Positions 1 through 17,100 of a DNA stretch of 64,000 nt are shown piece by piece. The stretch's first letter is position 1. Each line of letters starts with the position of its first letter. The stretch is from Trebouxia sp. TZW2008 (Eukaryota > Chlorophyta > Trebouxiophyceae > Trebouxiales > Trebouxiaceae). The position numbers and the translations under genes were made by a program. The notes beneath the pieces are model-generated. The model made no database searches. It saw only the letters and a program-made list of their open reading frames with translations, and was not told where the DNA came from. The DNA lies in the NCBI GenBank assembly GCA_002118135.1, contig BDIU01000083.1, positions 1 through 64,000 of the forward strand. The letters are read 5' to 3'.

Positions 1-209
1 CATTGTACTGTGGCACTTGATGATACTCAGATGATAATCGTCGCTTGTACAAAACATTAACAAATTCTAAGGTGTTGACTACACATGACGTTGCTGGGAG
101 ACATACAATGCATGCTTCCAAACATGCACAAGCTCTGTCGGCTGTGTTTTCAGCAGTCAATGTCATGTGAAACGCATATACACCATGAGCAGAAGCGCAT
201 GTCACTCAC

Positions 210-4632
<4,423 letters not shown>

Positions 4633-5489
4633 CTTGCTTCACTAGCAAGCTGCATTGGCGCCGGCCAACACCGGCACTTAGGCGGTGTAGACGGAAAGTA
4701 CGATCATAAGCTTGATGGGTGCCTGTACACGCTCGAGTGGACCGTCAGGCGGAGCGTAGCGCGCCAATCGCGCAGTGCAGCTCAAATTTGCGCACAAAAC
4801 GCAACGTGTCTTATTTGCTGTGCCAAAGGCCGCTGCGCTGCGTGAACATCAGAAGCTTCTGTCTGCTTTGATGCGAATTTGCAAATTGACTTGAACCATG
4901 GCATTGCTGCTCTCTCCCCAAAGTGTGGGGCTCAAACTGCACATGCAATGTAAGCTTTGTTGCATGCAATCACAACTCCTGGGCCAAAGGTGTTGCATCT
5001 GTGTAAACAGTGTGCCGCCATGATGCAGTGCATGTCATCACTGCAAAATAGCAGCAGACACCATGCTTGCAAGGCAAGTCTAATCACTTTCACAACAGCA
5101 ACTGCCGTTGTCTTCACCATGCAGCCACATGCAACAAGGCTGATCGTGAATGCGACAAAAACATTGATTGCGTCAGTGCAGGCATATACATGCCACTATT
5201 CTGTTTGGGATGACTGCCAGGGTCAACATCATCCCGAGGCCCTCTGGGCGGCGAAGAGGTTCACCTGCAAGTGCACACGGCTCCGTGCGCAGAAGCAGCA
5301 TCTTCGAGTCGTGTCGAATCGATCTGGACGAGTCGCAGTGGAAGCATCGTTGGCAACGTTTCGATCGTCAACCCTCGGTGGCCAGACAGCAGTGACAGCG
5401 TGACATCTACATCAACAGCGTATTTGCGCACGTTTGAGAGGCTTGTTGTGCGGTTTATCTCTGCTTTTCGACTTGTGTCTGCGGGCGCT
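4633..5489. promoter_or_regulatory. Shared upstream region of LETM1 and ABCE1
   Basis: These 857 bp separate two divergent start codons. The LETM1-proximal half (about 4640-4860) is richer in CpG than the surrounding introns. No TATA box or named operator could be assigned. The region must hold both transcription start sites and 5' leaders. Confidence 0.5.
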
Positions 5490-8400
5490 ATGCCCCCAAA
5501 GAAGAAGTCCAACAAGGACGACAATGATGTTTTGACACGTATTGCTATTGTCAATGCAGACAGGTAAGCAGCATGCATAGACATAGCACAACAGCACTTG
5601 AACTGAGGCGTTACACACATGCTCTCATGTGAATCAGGTGTAAGCCCAAGAAATGCAGACAGGAATGCAAGAAGAGCTGTCCTGTGGTCAAGATAGGTGA
5701 GTGATCAGTGGCTGGAGGGCGCAGCTTGTGCCATGTAAACTTGCTAAAGCAGCTGCCTGGCTGCAGGCAAGCTGTGCATTGAGGTTGCACCAACAAGCAA
5801 GGTGTCATGGATCAGTGAAGAGCTCTGCATTGGTTGTGGTATATGTGTCAAGGTACACAATCAAAGCCCTTGCCTGTTGCCAATCATTCCAGTCGTTCTG
5901 CTGCCAGCGTATAATTGGAATGCATGTTGATATTGCTGATGTGTGCAGAAATGCCCTTTTGACGCAATCATGATCATCAATCTGCCCAAAAACCTGGAAA
6001 AGGAAACCACACACAGATATAGCGCCAATTCCTTCAAGCTACATAGATTGCCAGTCCCGAGGCCTGGTCAGGTGAGACCATTCCAAATTGCGCTCACAGG
6101 TCGTGCTTCCAGATTTGCAACATGTGTGTCATCTTATCCCAGATGCAAAATCTTTTGCCTGCTGCAGTCTCCAGTTCTGTTTGAACAGTGCAAGAGACGT
6201 CTCCTTTATCTGCAGGTGCTAGGGTTGGTTGGTACAAATGGTATTGGCAAATCTACAGCGCTGAAGGTGCTGTCTGGCAAGTTGAAGCCAAACTTGGGCC
6301 GATTTGATGTGAGTATCAAGACATGTGTCTGGTTGCTCTTACCCTTGTATATTGCTGTACCCAAGCACTTGGTCAGTCTGTTTGAGGCCTTTGGAACAGC
6401 CACAGAGGTGGCACGTCAAGCTTGCCTGCTTGACATGCACAGGATGGCAAGCGCTGTTCATGTACATCTTCTGTTTGTCAAATGCAGCATGAGCTGCTAC
6501 CTATTGGCCATTAACCGCTTTGTCACACCAACACTGACAAACTTAGCCAAGGCGTTTTGGATCTTTTGAGGAGCATGCACCAGCCATTGCAATGAGTTGT
6601 TGCCTTTCTACGTTCTCATCTTTACTGATCTGCTGAATTGCAGGATCCACCAGACTGGCAGGAAATTTTGACCTACTTCAGGGGCAGTGAATTGCAAAAT
6701 TACTTCACCAGAATACTGGAAGATGACTTGCATGCAATCATCAAACCCCAGTATGTGGACCACATTCCTAAGGCAGTCAGGGGCAATGTTGAGGAGGTGT
6801 TGATACAGAAAGATGGGCGGGGCCAGAGAGAGCACCTGCAGAAGGTGTTGGAATTGGAACAGGTGCTGGACAGAGATGTGGAGCATTTGTCAGGTCAGTT
6901 TACGCTATGTGACAGCCTTAACTATTGATCACTGTGCAACTTTGGTGACCTAACCAGTAGTTGTGCTTGAGGTTTGTGAGGCCCAAGCATTGGTGCCAGA
7001 GCACCATGCAAAAGAACATGGCAAGCCAAAGAGTAGGCCAGATGCTCTTTGACCTTGCCTGCACAAATCATCATGACAACACTTATACAGTCAGAGCGAT
7101 GTGCAATCCTTGTAAGCAGCATTGCAGCAATAGTTGGGACTACATCGTTGCACAGGCAAACTGGGGCACATGCATGTAGCAAATCAGATACTTTTGCAGC
7201 AGACCCAGCCCAGCCATGTTGTCAGTGGCAGCTGCACAGGCTGATTGATCAATCAATTGATGGTCGATTTGCAGGTGCGGAGTGGCAGCAGTTTGCCATT
7301 GCAGTGGTGACGATGGATCACTGAATAGTTGACTGACTAACTGTCTGTCATCTTGTAGGTTGGAAGTTGCTGCGGTTTGCAGTGGTGGCAGCGTAGCAGG
7401 CAGACATTTACATGATTGGCAAACTGACAGACTAATTGACTGTCATCTTGCAGGTGGGGAGTTACAGCGGTTTGCCATTGCAGTAGTGGCAGCGCAGCAG
7501 GCAGACATCTACATGATTGATGAGCCTTCCAGTTACCTGGATGTGCGGCAAAGGCTCAAGGCTGCACAGGTACAGTTATCTCTCTTTATAATGACTGCTG
7601 TGATAATACAGAACTTTGTCCTTGCATTGAAGTTACTCGGACGGGAGCACTGCAGTCAGATTGCAGTGATTGGTTGCCAATGGCGTTGTCGTCACATTGA
7701 TATTGTCCCCAGATCAGCGTCCTTACAAACAGAGTTCATTGTAGTCTTATGAAGGCTTGCTGTTTGGTCACCCTGCAGATATGCTAGGCTTTGTTCTGTT
7801 GCTGCGTATATTTGCCAGGCTTGATTCTGCTGACCTTCTGAATTGCTGAGCTTGTTCACGTGAGTGCACAAGACCTTCCTGCTGCCTTGTTTTGCTTGCA
7901 CCCATGGGGAGAATGGCATCAGGAAGGCAAGCTACCTTGTCTGTGTGACCAGCATGAGGGAATCAACAAGCTAAGTTTGCCATACCTGCTGAACACATGC
8001 AAAATCGGTGTTTACTTCTTGCCAGCATTCAGACTTTGCAACTATGGCTCTCATGCTGCTGCTGCTGTTGCTGCTGCTGTCGCTGTGGCATGGTGTGCTG
8101 GTCATATGGAGGCACTTGGTCGCGTGTCAACACACCAAGTTGGTGGGTTGCAAAGTCTGCCTAGCAAGCGCATCAACCAAATAAATGAATACTGCATCCT
8201 GCTTAGCAAGCCCTTTGACGTAAGCTCCTGCAGTGCTTGCCATACTCAGGCTGCTTCCATTCAGGGGCAACACCACTTGTGTGACTGGTCAATGCATACT
8301 CTGGCAGAAGGTCATCTTCTGCCAGATTCTGCTTGCGTTGGGTTCTTGCAACCTTGTAGTCTGGCCTGAGCACCACATTTTCTGTTGACATACACCATGC

Positions 8401-11400
8401 ATACTGAGCTGTAGCAGCAAGCTATGTCAGCGCTAAAGCATCTCTGCTTGACAGGCTTGACAACAGGTAGTCAAATCATCTACCTTCCGTCCTTGATTGC
8501 AAGCAAGAGCAGGTCATCGGCCTTCTGCTGCTCAAAAAGTTACACTGGCTGTACCACTCAGAGACAGCGTCGTCTATCTCAAGACTCATTTCATGGTCAG
8601 GACTATGTGTTGGGTGATATTATCAGTGTGAAGGCTGTCATTGACAGCTGATCTTCAAATGCAGGTTATCAGGGATCTGTTAGCACCAACCAAGTATGTC
8701 ATAGTAGTGGAGCACGATCTGAGTGTGCTCGACTACCTGTCAGACTTCATCTGCTGCCTCTACGGGAAGCCGGGGGCATATGGTGTAGTTACGCTGCCCT
8801 TCAGTGTAAGGGAGGGCATCAACATCTTCCTGGCTGGTTTTGTGCCCACTGAGAACCTGAGATTTAGAGAGGAGAGCCTGACCTTCAAAGTAGCTGAGAA
8901 TGCTGGAGAGGGTGATGATGACGTCAAGAAGTTTGCCAGATATACCTACCCCAACATGAGCAAGACCCAGGTAACTGATCACTCTGTCAGGAAGTGAATG
9001 TCGACTTTGCTTGCTTTTGCCAGATATACCAGCCCCAACATGAGCAAGATCAGGTGAATGCCTTGTTGCTATGCTGGCAAGCGAATACTGACATTTAGTG
9101 ACGTGTCAACAGCGACCAGAACTCATCGCGACCAAAATATCAATGAATAGCTTGTCAGCGAGTCTGCTAGTGATTGACGGTCCATTCTTGATATGTTGGT
9201 AAGACTGAACACACAGGGCATAGACATTGAATACGCAGTGCACACAGTGAATGCAGTTGCAAATAATCAATTCTGCCGTTTACAGTTTGATGGCATGTTT
9301 GCAGTCTTAAGTTGTGCAGCCACTGCAGGGCAGCTTCAAGCTGGAAATGGCTGGCTGGCCGAGGAAGGATCCTCCAGAGCCAGCAAGTCATGCTTAGCCA
9401 TGCTTGGTCTGTCCCACATTTGTAACAGCATGACTGACCTTCAGCTCGTACATCCACTACAGGGCAGTTTCAAATTGGACGTAGAGGAAGGGTCCTTCAC
9501 AGACAGTGAGATCCTGGTCATGCTGGGAGAGAACGGCACAGGCAAGACAACCTTCATCAGGATGCTGGCTGGCATGCTACCGCCAGATGATGAAGAAAGG
9601 ACTGAGGTCCCTGAGTTCAATGTCAGCTACAAACCCCAGAAAATATCACCCAAGTTCACATCAACGGTATGCTGCCGTCTGCAAAATGTGTCTTGACCCA
9701 GCATGGGCTTTCTGGTCATGCGAAGTGCTGATCATTTACACAAGGCACCAATTGCATGCATGCTTCTTGCAACCATGCGTGAGGTACATCACATCCAAAT
9801 AAACATCAGCAAGTCATCACATCACAGTCTTACATGCAGATTATATGTCTGAAGTAGTCTTTGGATTGCTGCAGGTCAGGAATCTGCTGCACAAGCGGAT
9901 ACAGAACATGTATCTACACCCTCAGTTCCAGACAGACGTCATCAAGCCACTGCGGATTGATGAGCTAATGGACCAGGAAGTGCAGCATCTGTCAGGAGGA
10001 GAGCTGCAGCGAGTGGCCATCACCATGTGTCTGGGCAAGGAAGCAGACTTGTACCTGATTGACGAACCCTCTGCGTACCTGGACTCAGAACAGCGTATTG
10101 TTGCCGCCAAGGTGAGATTGCTTTCAAGCCAGGCATAGAAGGCAGCAGCATGCCATGTTGGCCGTGTGTGATATCTCAAGGCATAAGGCATGATTGATGT
10201 AATTGGGCATTACATCATATGCTTGTCCAACAAGCCCAAGCTGTACTTGATCGATTGACCTTCGTGCATGCCTACACAAAATGCAGCCGGTAGGCTGCAA
10301 AAGAGCATGTTGCGGTACTGACCCTTAGGGTGCTTCACCCTCATAGCATGCAAGATGGCAGTAGTAATAGATGCAACAGTTCAGCGCAGCATTCAGGGGT
10401 GGTCCAAGTCTTGTCTTGTCATGGTGGATTGAGCATCACGATAAGGACCTCTGGTGTTTACTTGTAAGACAAGACAGTCAACACCTCTCATGTTTTGTTG
10501 CTTATGACCAGACAAGACAGTTGCCTTGTCCCAGCAGCGCTTGCTGAAGAGTTTCTAGGATGAGCCAAGCTGTCTGTGCAGATCTGCAAATCACAGCAAC
10601 TAGCAGACACAGCAACTAGCACACCTGAGTCTCAGCTTTGTGTTGTGCGGAATGGTGCACTTTACTGCGCTGGTTCTGCGTGTGCTATGTGGCTTGTGAG
10701 CTGGGCTGTTTTGGCACGCAGCTGTTCTGATCAGTTTTGGTATCGCAGCCAGATGGCAGCTTGGCAGTGCTGCTGGTGTGACATGCACAAGATCTTTGCA
10801 GATGTGCTCCCCTCTGCCTCCTTGATAGCAGACGGAAGTGCGTGCGTGACAATATGTGGCTGTGAAGGCTAATGGGCTTTGACGCTCGACATGGCGCTGC
10901 GCAGCAAAGGCCTAGTCAGTTTGATGGTCTGCAAGTGACATCAGTTCCTCAAAGGCTTGGAGTTGTTTGGTCCTTCCTCAATCATAGTCATAACACAGCT
11001 TGGCACTGCTTACTGGCATAGGGTCTGGGTTTAAGAAACAGCAAAGCCACTAGCAGCAAGACTCTGGCTCCATCTATGTTTGTTGCCTGACCAACTACAG
11101 TCATGCTGTCAGATCTGCTCATTGCGTTCAGGATTCACGTCTAGTACTGCTAACTATGGTAGGAGCACTCATTCACATTTTGATTGGCTGTTGTTTCTGC
11201 AGGTCATCAAGCGATTCATCATGCACAGCAAGAAGACAGCCTTCATCGTGGAGCATGACTTCATCATGGCTACATATTTGGCTGACAGAGTCATTGTGTA
11301 TGATGGTGAGCCAAGTAGACGAGCAACAGCCAGGGCGCCGCAGAGTCTATTGACAGGCATGAATGCTTTCTTGAAGACTCTGGACATCACCTTCCGACGA

Positions 11401-11496
11401 GATCCAACCAACTACAGACCGCGGATCAACAAGTCTGAGTCAACAAAAGACCGTGAGCAGAAGCTGGCAGGAACCTTCTACTACCTGGATGAGTAG
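5490..11496 (+). CDS. ABCE1: ABCE1/RLI1 ribosome-recycling ATPase
   Basis: ABCE1 splits ribosomes after termination and works in initiation, in the cytosol. Eleven exons join in phase to 613 aa (usual length about 600): 5490-5563, 5638-5696, 5767-5852, 5949-6071, 6216-6308, 6644-6893, 7454-7569, 8665-8970, 9463-9666, 9875-10111, 11203-11496. The N-terminal two-cluster ferredoxin domain keeps its cysteines ([29 protein letters not shown]). The first ABC domain has Walker [10 protein letters not shown] (120-128), signature LSGGELQR (227-234), Walker B IYMIDEP and H-loop VVEHD. The second has GENGTGKTT (391-399), LSGGELQR (476-483), LYLIDEP and IVEHDF. The start ATG begins MPPKKK. The TAG stop after LDE matches the family's usual end, so TAG is a true stop here. 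Introns hold partial exon copies. Confidence 0.97.
7260..7470 (+). repeat. Two decoy copies of the ABCE1 signature-exon start
   Basis: The 5' edge of exon 7 (acceptor at 7453, then the [11 protein letters not shown] codons) is preceded by two degenerate copies with acceptor borders at 7274/7275 and 7358/7359. Each has an AG border and GTGGCAGC-like sequence but lacks the later Walker B codons. Spacings are 84 and 95 bp. Confidence 0.8.
8925..9055 (+). repeat. Echo of the ABCE1 exon 8 3' edge
   Basis: The exon end (GCCAGATATACC, then CCCCAACATGAGCAAGA) recurs just downstream at 9018-9055. It includes a donor-like AGGTGAATG and lies about 80 bp from the original. Confidence 0.85.
9315..9495 (+). 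repeat. Echo of the ABCE1 exon 9 5' edge
   Basis: The real acceptor and exon start at 9463 (ACAGGGCAGTTTCAAATTGG) is preceded by a copy at 9329 (GCAGGGCAGCTTCAAGCTGG) that extends to the GAGGAAGGRTCC motif. The two borders are 134 bp apart. Confidence 0.8.
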
Positions 11497-12605
11497 GCTA
11501 GCAACTGCTAAACAAGCAAGCTGGCAGGGCCCTTGTATTCCCGGATTGAGGGATTACTCATTCAGGTCATCATTAGTAGGTGCTAGATCCTGGGTTCGCA
11601 AATGCTAATCAAGGAAGTGCTGCTTCTTACGCGCTTTGCATCTGATGTCATTGGAGCTTTTCAGGCTTGTTATTGATACAAACAATGTCTGGTCAAGGAG
11701 AAGGTGTGCAGCTGCAACTGCTGCTGTCACTGAGGACAGCAGCTTTCACCTGTTGTGTGGTGGTGATGTCTGGCATATTTCCTGGCATGTCCCTCAGGAA
11801 GCTTGTGCTGGAAGTCTAGTGTCCATCTGAAGCAACTGCCTTCAGGCTTCTGCCCTCTTTGCTCATTGTATGGCTGAGCAGTGCTCTTGAGTGCGCCTTG
11901 CAGTTCGTCAGTACTGCACATGGATCATGTTTCGATGCGTGCCTTAACTTCTTCTGTTTGCACGTGTGAAAGGTGTGCCCTGGCTTCTTCTGTGTACACG
12001 TGTGAAAGGTTGACTTTTGTTATGTCCTTGGATAGTGTAGCAAACAAGGTTAGGTCTTGCACTGTGCTGTGCTATTTGATTGTGTTTGAGTTTTGTCGTG
12101 GCATTTCTAGCTCACAGACGCTTGTTGTTGTCAAATTTGCGTAGTTGTAAATGGCAGACCGTATGCTTGGCATCCATTTGCCTGGAAATAAGTTTGTTGT
12201 CAAACTAAACATGTGCACGTGCTGATAACAAATGACAAAACAGAAAAAAGAGAAGTCTGCTGTCAGGCGTCATAGCGGGAGCCTCTCTGTAAAGAGGCAG
12301 CCTGGGATACAAAAATGAACTCTACTCTGTGATGGCAAGTGTTGGCCACAAGTCAGCTGCACCATTTTTGGATGCAATATGCGGTGCTTGCACGAACCAT
12401 ACCACGCACATGCACGTCTGCCTAGTCTACAGTAGTAACTCTAGACGCAGATCTGCATGCTGTAGACTGACGTCTGAAAGCTCTTTGTGGATGAACGTCA
12501 CCACTGAGCATATTAGGTTCTATTCGAATTCTGCTTTCATGAAGGCACTGGGTGCAGAGAGCATTGCTGCGGCTGATTTAGCCTGGCCTGCTTTGACATA
12601 TCTGG
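11497..12605. other. Convergent intergenic region, ABCE1 and UVR-NTF2 3' ends
   Basis: No gene was recognised here. It holds the 3' ends of two converging transcripts. At about 11930-12015 there is an imperfect tandem repeat of about 39 bp (CTTCTTCTGTTTGCACGTGT / CTTCTTCTGTGTACACGTGT, each followed by GAAAGGT). Confidence 0.6.
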
Positions 12606-13858
12606 TTACAATCCAGTTGGCAAAGGTCCCCCATGATGAAGCACTATCTTCCACATGCCACCTTGCTTCTCAAAGATGTTGGTGGCAATGGTCCTGCAGA
12701 ACCCAGGCATTTGCAGTGACTCCGTGCAGGAGAGCCTGGCAGGTAAGCACCTGGATTTTGTGCTTCCTCACCCAATGAAAAAATGTCGAAAAGCATGCTG
12801 TTAATGTCAGGTAGGTTGAACACATGTTATGCCAACAATGTAGGTGCAAGCAAGCTGTCACAGTGCAGACCCCAGACATACCTGCCAGTAGCCTCGCCTG
12901 CATTCATGATCTCCACACATGTCACATAGCCAGTATCTTGCATGGCATGTACCCGGACATCCTCAAGCCGCATTTTGAATTCGCCTCTCAGGACAAGTCG
13001 CCAGCTTTCTAGAACCTGAAATAGGTGGACCAGAAAAGTCATGCAGCTGTTGTGAAATCGAGCTAATCATGACCACGAATATGCAAGCTCTCAACTCACA
13101 TCTTCTCGACCCTGTATGCAGTTCGCTGCAGGATGTAGGCACTGCACATGCTCTCCATGACCCCATATCTCCTGCATAGCCTGTGCAGAACAGATGTTTG
13201 TCCTCAATGTGTTGAAGCCATGCAGTTGTGCAAGCTGGAGCTGAGCTGAAGAGTGCAACGCTTGCACAATCAGCTTGGCCGGGGATATTGAAGCTAACCT
13301 GTATACTGCAGTGTTCGAAAGCTGCATAAAACTTTCGATTTGCCTCAGCTACTGCTGCTGTGCTGTCTTGCTGTAGGGTCCTGCACAACTGCAATACCAA
13401 TTGCCAAAGTTCTGCATTTGGGAACAGCTTGACAGCACATGAGGGATTTCAAGCATTGGGGCACAACTCAGGCACTCACTGCAGCTCGTCCCTCAGTTTG
13501 GCTGCCCGTTGATAGTCCTCAGCTGATACAGCTGCGTCGAGCTCGTCCTGAAGACTGCTGACGGTAGCGTCTGCCTCAGAAGAGGAAGTAAGCGCACGGA
13601 TTGACTGCCGCCTGAAGCACACGATACAGCATTGCTCACAGGAATGATCTGAGATGACAGACCTCACTGCAGATCATTCAGCATCGCCAATAAGCACCTG
13701 CAAGATGATGCGGCATGCTGCTGAGTCCACAATCCTCTTCTGTCAACGTGCCGAAGATCACAAGCACGCGGACATTTCCTACTGACTGCGCTACAGGTCG
13801 CTTGGCTGTGCGACAGTTGACGGCACGTTGCAGTCTCAGGCGACAGCAGCACGTTCAT
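12606..13858 (-). CDS. UVR-motif plus NTF2/SnoaL-like domain protein, probably plastid
   Basis: The exact role is unknown; green-lineage proteins of this layout are usually plastid-targeted. Exons: 13858-13698, 13611-13480, about 13428-13299, 13180-13100, 13015-12882 and 12693-12606, about 241 aa. The N-terminus is Cys/Arg/Ser/Gln-rich without acidic clusters, like a transit peptide. A UVR motif follows (LDAAVSAEDYQRAAKLRDEL), a helical hairpin named from UvrB/UvrC. The C-terminal cone-like domain has FYAAFEHCSI, IWGHGEHVQCLHPAANCIQG and the ending IVLHHGGPLPTG. The exon 2/3 junction is odd: frame continuity needs a GT donor with an AA acceptor, or TG with AG, because of a shared G at 13428. 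This may be a non-canonical intron or a base error. The gene is divergent from UVSSA. Confidence 0.82.
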
Positions 13859-14128
13859 TGTGATTGCGCAAGCCCAATCGAAAGCCACAGAGCCTAGCAA
13901 AGGAGCTTGAACCTCAGGGCGCTTGTGCGAAATCCTTCATCGCAAGCGCCCTTGCAGGAGCAGATCGCCTAGCGCGAGCAGCGCTCCTCCTTTCTCACTC
14001 TCTACAACCCTGTTTCGGCTGCGGCAAGCAAGTCTGGCGCTAGCGCACTGCCGCTGAGTGCAACGCCGACAGCGCTGTTCACCGACCCGTGTGACGCAAA
14101 GATCAGGCCTGCCTGCTGGCGTTGTTCT
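13859..14128. promoter_or_regulatory. Compact bidirectional promoter, UVR-NTF2 gene and UVSSA
   Basis: Only 270 bp separate the two divergent ATGs, so both core promoters and leaders must fit here. The sequence is CpG-rich around 13920-14100, with repeated AGCGC/GCGCT motifs, unlike nearby introns. No TATA box was seen. Confidence 0.55.
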
Positions 14129-17100
14129 ATGACGCTGCAGCTAGACGCCAATGCGCTGGGCGCGATCGCGAAGCTGCTGGACAAGCTGACGGACAAGCAC
14201 GAGTCTCATCAGGATGCCGCGTCCATGCAGCAAATCAAAGCTTTTTGCAAGCAGTCGGATGAGAACATCACCTGGTTCTCAACTGCGCTCTTGCAACGTC
14301 TGAAGGAAGATCATGCCCAGGTAACTTCCAGCGCTACACATAGCCTCGATGTGACGCGGAAGAGGCTCTGTGAAGTTGCCTTGAACATGGTGTCTGTCCT
14401 GCTGAGCTCAGCAGAAGCCACTCAGCTGCTGTACAGAAGCTGCCTTGCTTTCTGTGATTACGACCCCTGTGACCATGCATCAGCACATGCAGGCCCTTGT
14501 CTCTGCTATGAAATTGAGTCATCAAGGCAAGCTTGTCTCTGCCATGATCTCAAGTCATGGAAGTATGCTCTGCAGACACGGCTGCATGTGGTAAACATTG
14601 CAGACCAGCTTTTTCAGCGCAGCAAGGCCTTCCGAAATCATTTGACAGCTCATTTCACAGAATTTCTTGAGCTCAGTTTGGGCTTCAAGCATGACAAACC
14701 TCTGCCTGGTCCAGCTCCTGTTGCAAATCAGCTCAGGGAAAGGACTCTGGAGATTGTTGAACAGTGGAATGACAAGTTTGGCAGCACATACAAACAGGTC
14801 TGTCTGACAATGCTAGTTTTGCTGATAGCACGCAAGCTTCACAGCCTGTGCCGATTGCATTGCCATGGATAGCACATTGCCATTAAACCTCGTGTGCTGA
14901 GCAATCTCATGTGCATCATGATGCCTATACTCTCAGCACCAGGTCCCACATGACATTAGGCTTGCGCTGACAACCTCAAAAGCATTGCAGCTGTTTGCAG
15001 AACCTCACAGCAGTCAAGGCGCTGACCGTTGTTCTTGTAGCTACCCTGCTTTCGGGAGTCATCTTTGCCTTTTGACTGCATCAGCAACACAGCTGTAAAG
15101 GACAGCTTGATCAAACATGATGATTACCAGACGGCATGCTTGGCAGCATGTGTGGCTGTGGTTCTGTAGGTTGCCCTGGGGTTCAATTACCTCAAGAACA
15201 ACATGGCCATGCGTTTTCCTGAAGTCAGAGCCCGAGCTGCAGCTGCTGAAGCAGAACAGCAGGAGCGACAGGTATGCAAATGTCTTGCACTATTCACTGT
15301 GCACTGTTCCAGAGGTTCAGGACTCCAGGTGCATCAACCAAGATGTTTGCCATGACCATGAGTTGCATCAGGCAGCTCTGCTGCCTGTTGTCTGCATGCA
15401 GGCACCACAGGGTGCTTGCAAGTTGTCTCGCTGCAGGCCCAAGGCGATCTGAGAAGTGTCAAGTCTATGCAACAGCTTACTCATGTGTATGACCAACATC
15501 AGACTGGTATGCGAGACCGCATTCAGATGAGTGCCCATGCAACGATCAGCATTGTCATTTGTATTGGTGTACAAGTAGTGCAATGCTTGCTGCAGGCACG
15601 TAGTCAGGTACTGTTACAAGAAAAGTACCAGCAGATCTGCCGGGGTTTTGATGCCCATGTGACCGACATGAAGGCCACCCTCACCCAGATTGTAAGTCAC
15701 CCATGCCAGCAACATACTTGCTCACGCTTTGACAGATGAGCGCCATGGCTTTGCACCAAGCTTTGGTGCATGCTGCACACTGCCACCTTTAAGCATCTGC
15801 TGTTCATGCTGCTCATGGCTGAGATGCTGTCATTGTTGCAACGTGATTTGCAAAAGATGCTTTGCTTGTCAGCTTCAGGCAAGGGTAATGCTTTCGTTTT
15901 GCCTGCCGGCTGCAAGGCAGCACTTGTCTATGAAGTTTGTCTGTGATGTTTGTTTGTGGCATGCAGACGCATGGTTTTCACCTTCTGGAGGGAACAGCAG
16001 AGCAGAGTAACGCTGACTTGCTCAGCCAAAGCCAGTCTAGTGTCCAAATGCCAGATGATGAGATTGCTTGGGAAACTGTTGAAGAGCCTCGGCCAGCACC
16101 TGCTGCAGCAGCTGCCACTTTAGATACTGCAGGTGAGTCTCACTGACAGGGCAATCAGCATGCATGCAGCCTTTTGAAAACTTGACTTGGAAAACTTGAG
16201 CCAGCACTGTCTTGGCTAACATTCAATCCGCACCAGGAGGTTGCATAACTCTTAAAGATGAGATGCTCACAAACAAGGCCATTCACCTTGTGAACATGTC
16301 GATTTGATCTCCAAGCTGTACTGAGTTTGGCTGCAGATCTTTGTAGTCCAGGTTTGTGCCAAGAGCAGTTGAAGACAACATAGCATTTCGTTGCATCACA
16401 GTTGCGGTCAGAGTGTTTTTGCTTCATGTATTTTGCGGTTACATGTAACGTATTTTGGCATAATGGCTTGCAGAGGACAATGCTGGTGAAGAAGGCTTGT
16501 CTGCATATGCAATGGATACCATTCCAGAAGACCTCCTGCAGCAGGCTGCCGAGACTGCAGCTATGGCCATTGAGGAACCCCAGGGGGTTTCTGTGACCCT
16601 GCAGAACCCTGACCCTGCCGTAGTGGAGAACCTTCAAGGGCTGGACAAGGTTTTGGTGAACAGGCATTTGCCCAGACTGCAGGAATGGCTTAGAGTGTTC
16701 ATCAAGGTACGACAAGGATGTATGGTGTAAGGCACAGTCTCTCAGGTTTTTTAAAGAAGTGTCTCAGGGTTTTAGTGAAGGTCATTTTGTCAATAAAAGT
16801 CCGCCAGCTTGTTAGTGAGGGTTAGTCAACTTAGGTTCAGCTCCCATAGTCTATCGATTGCCTCAGCAAAACGCTGTGCGCTCTATGTTTGTGACTATCA
16901 TACAAGCTGGCCTATGCAACAGCAAGTTTGCTTCGGCCAATCAATGCAAAACACTGTCTTAGACTCATTGCAAGTGTCTTGACAGCCCCAGAACTGAGGT
17001 CTGTCATGGCCAGCCATGGTCCTGCATGTATGATTACACAGATTGAATGCCAAGTCAATTTTGACTTTGCTGCAGGTTGATGTGGGTGAGGTGGCATCTG

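Noticed and set aside
11570..11610. tRNA-like GGTTCG T-loop motif
   Set aside because: No acceptor stem, D-arm or anticodon arm can be formed around it.
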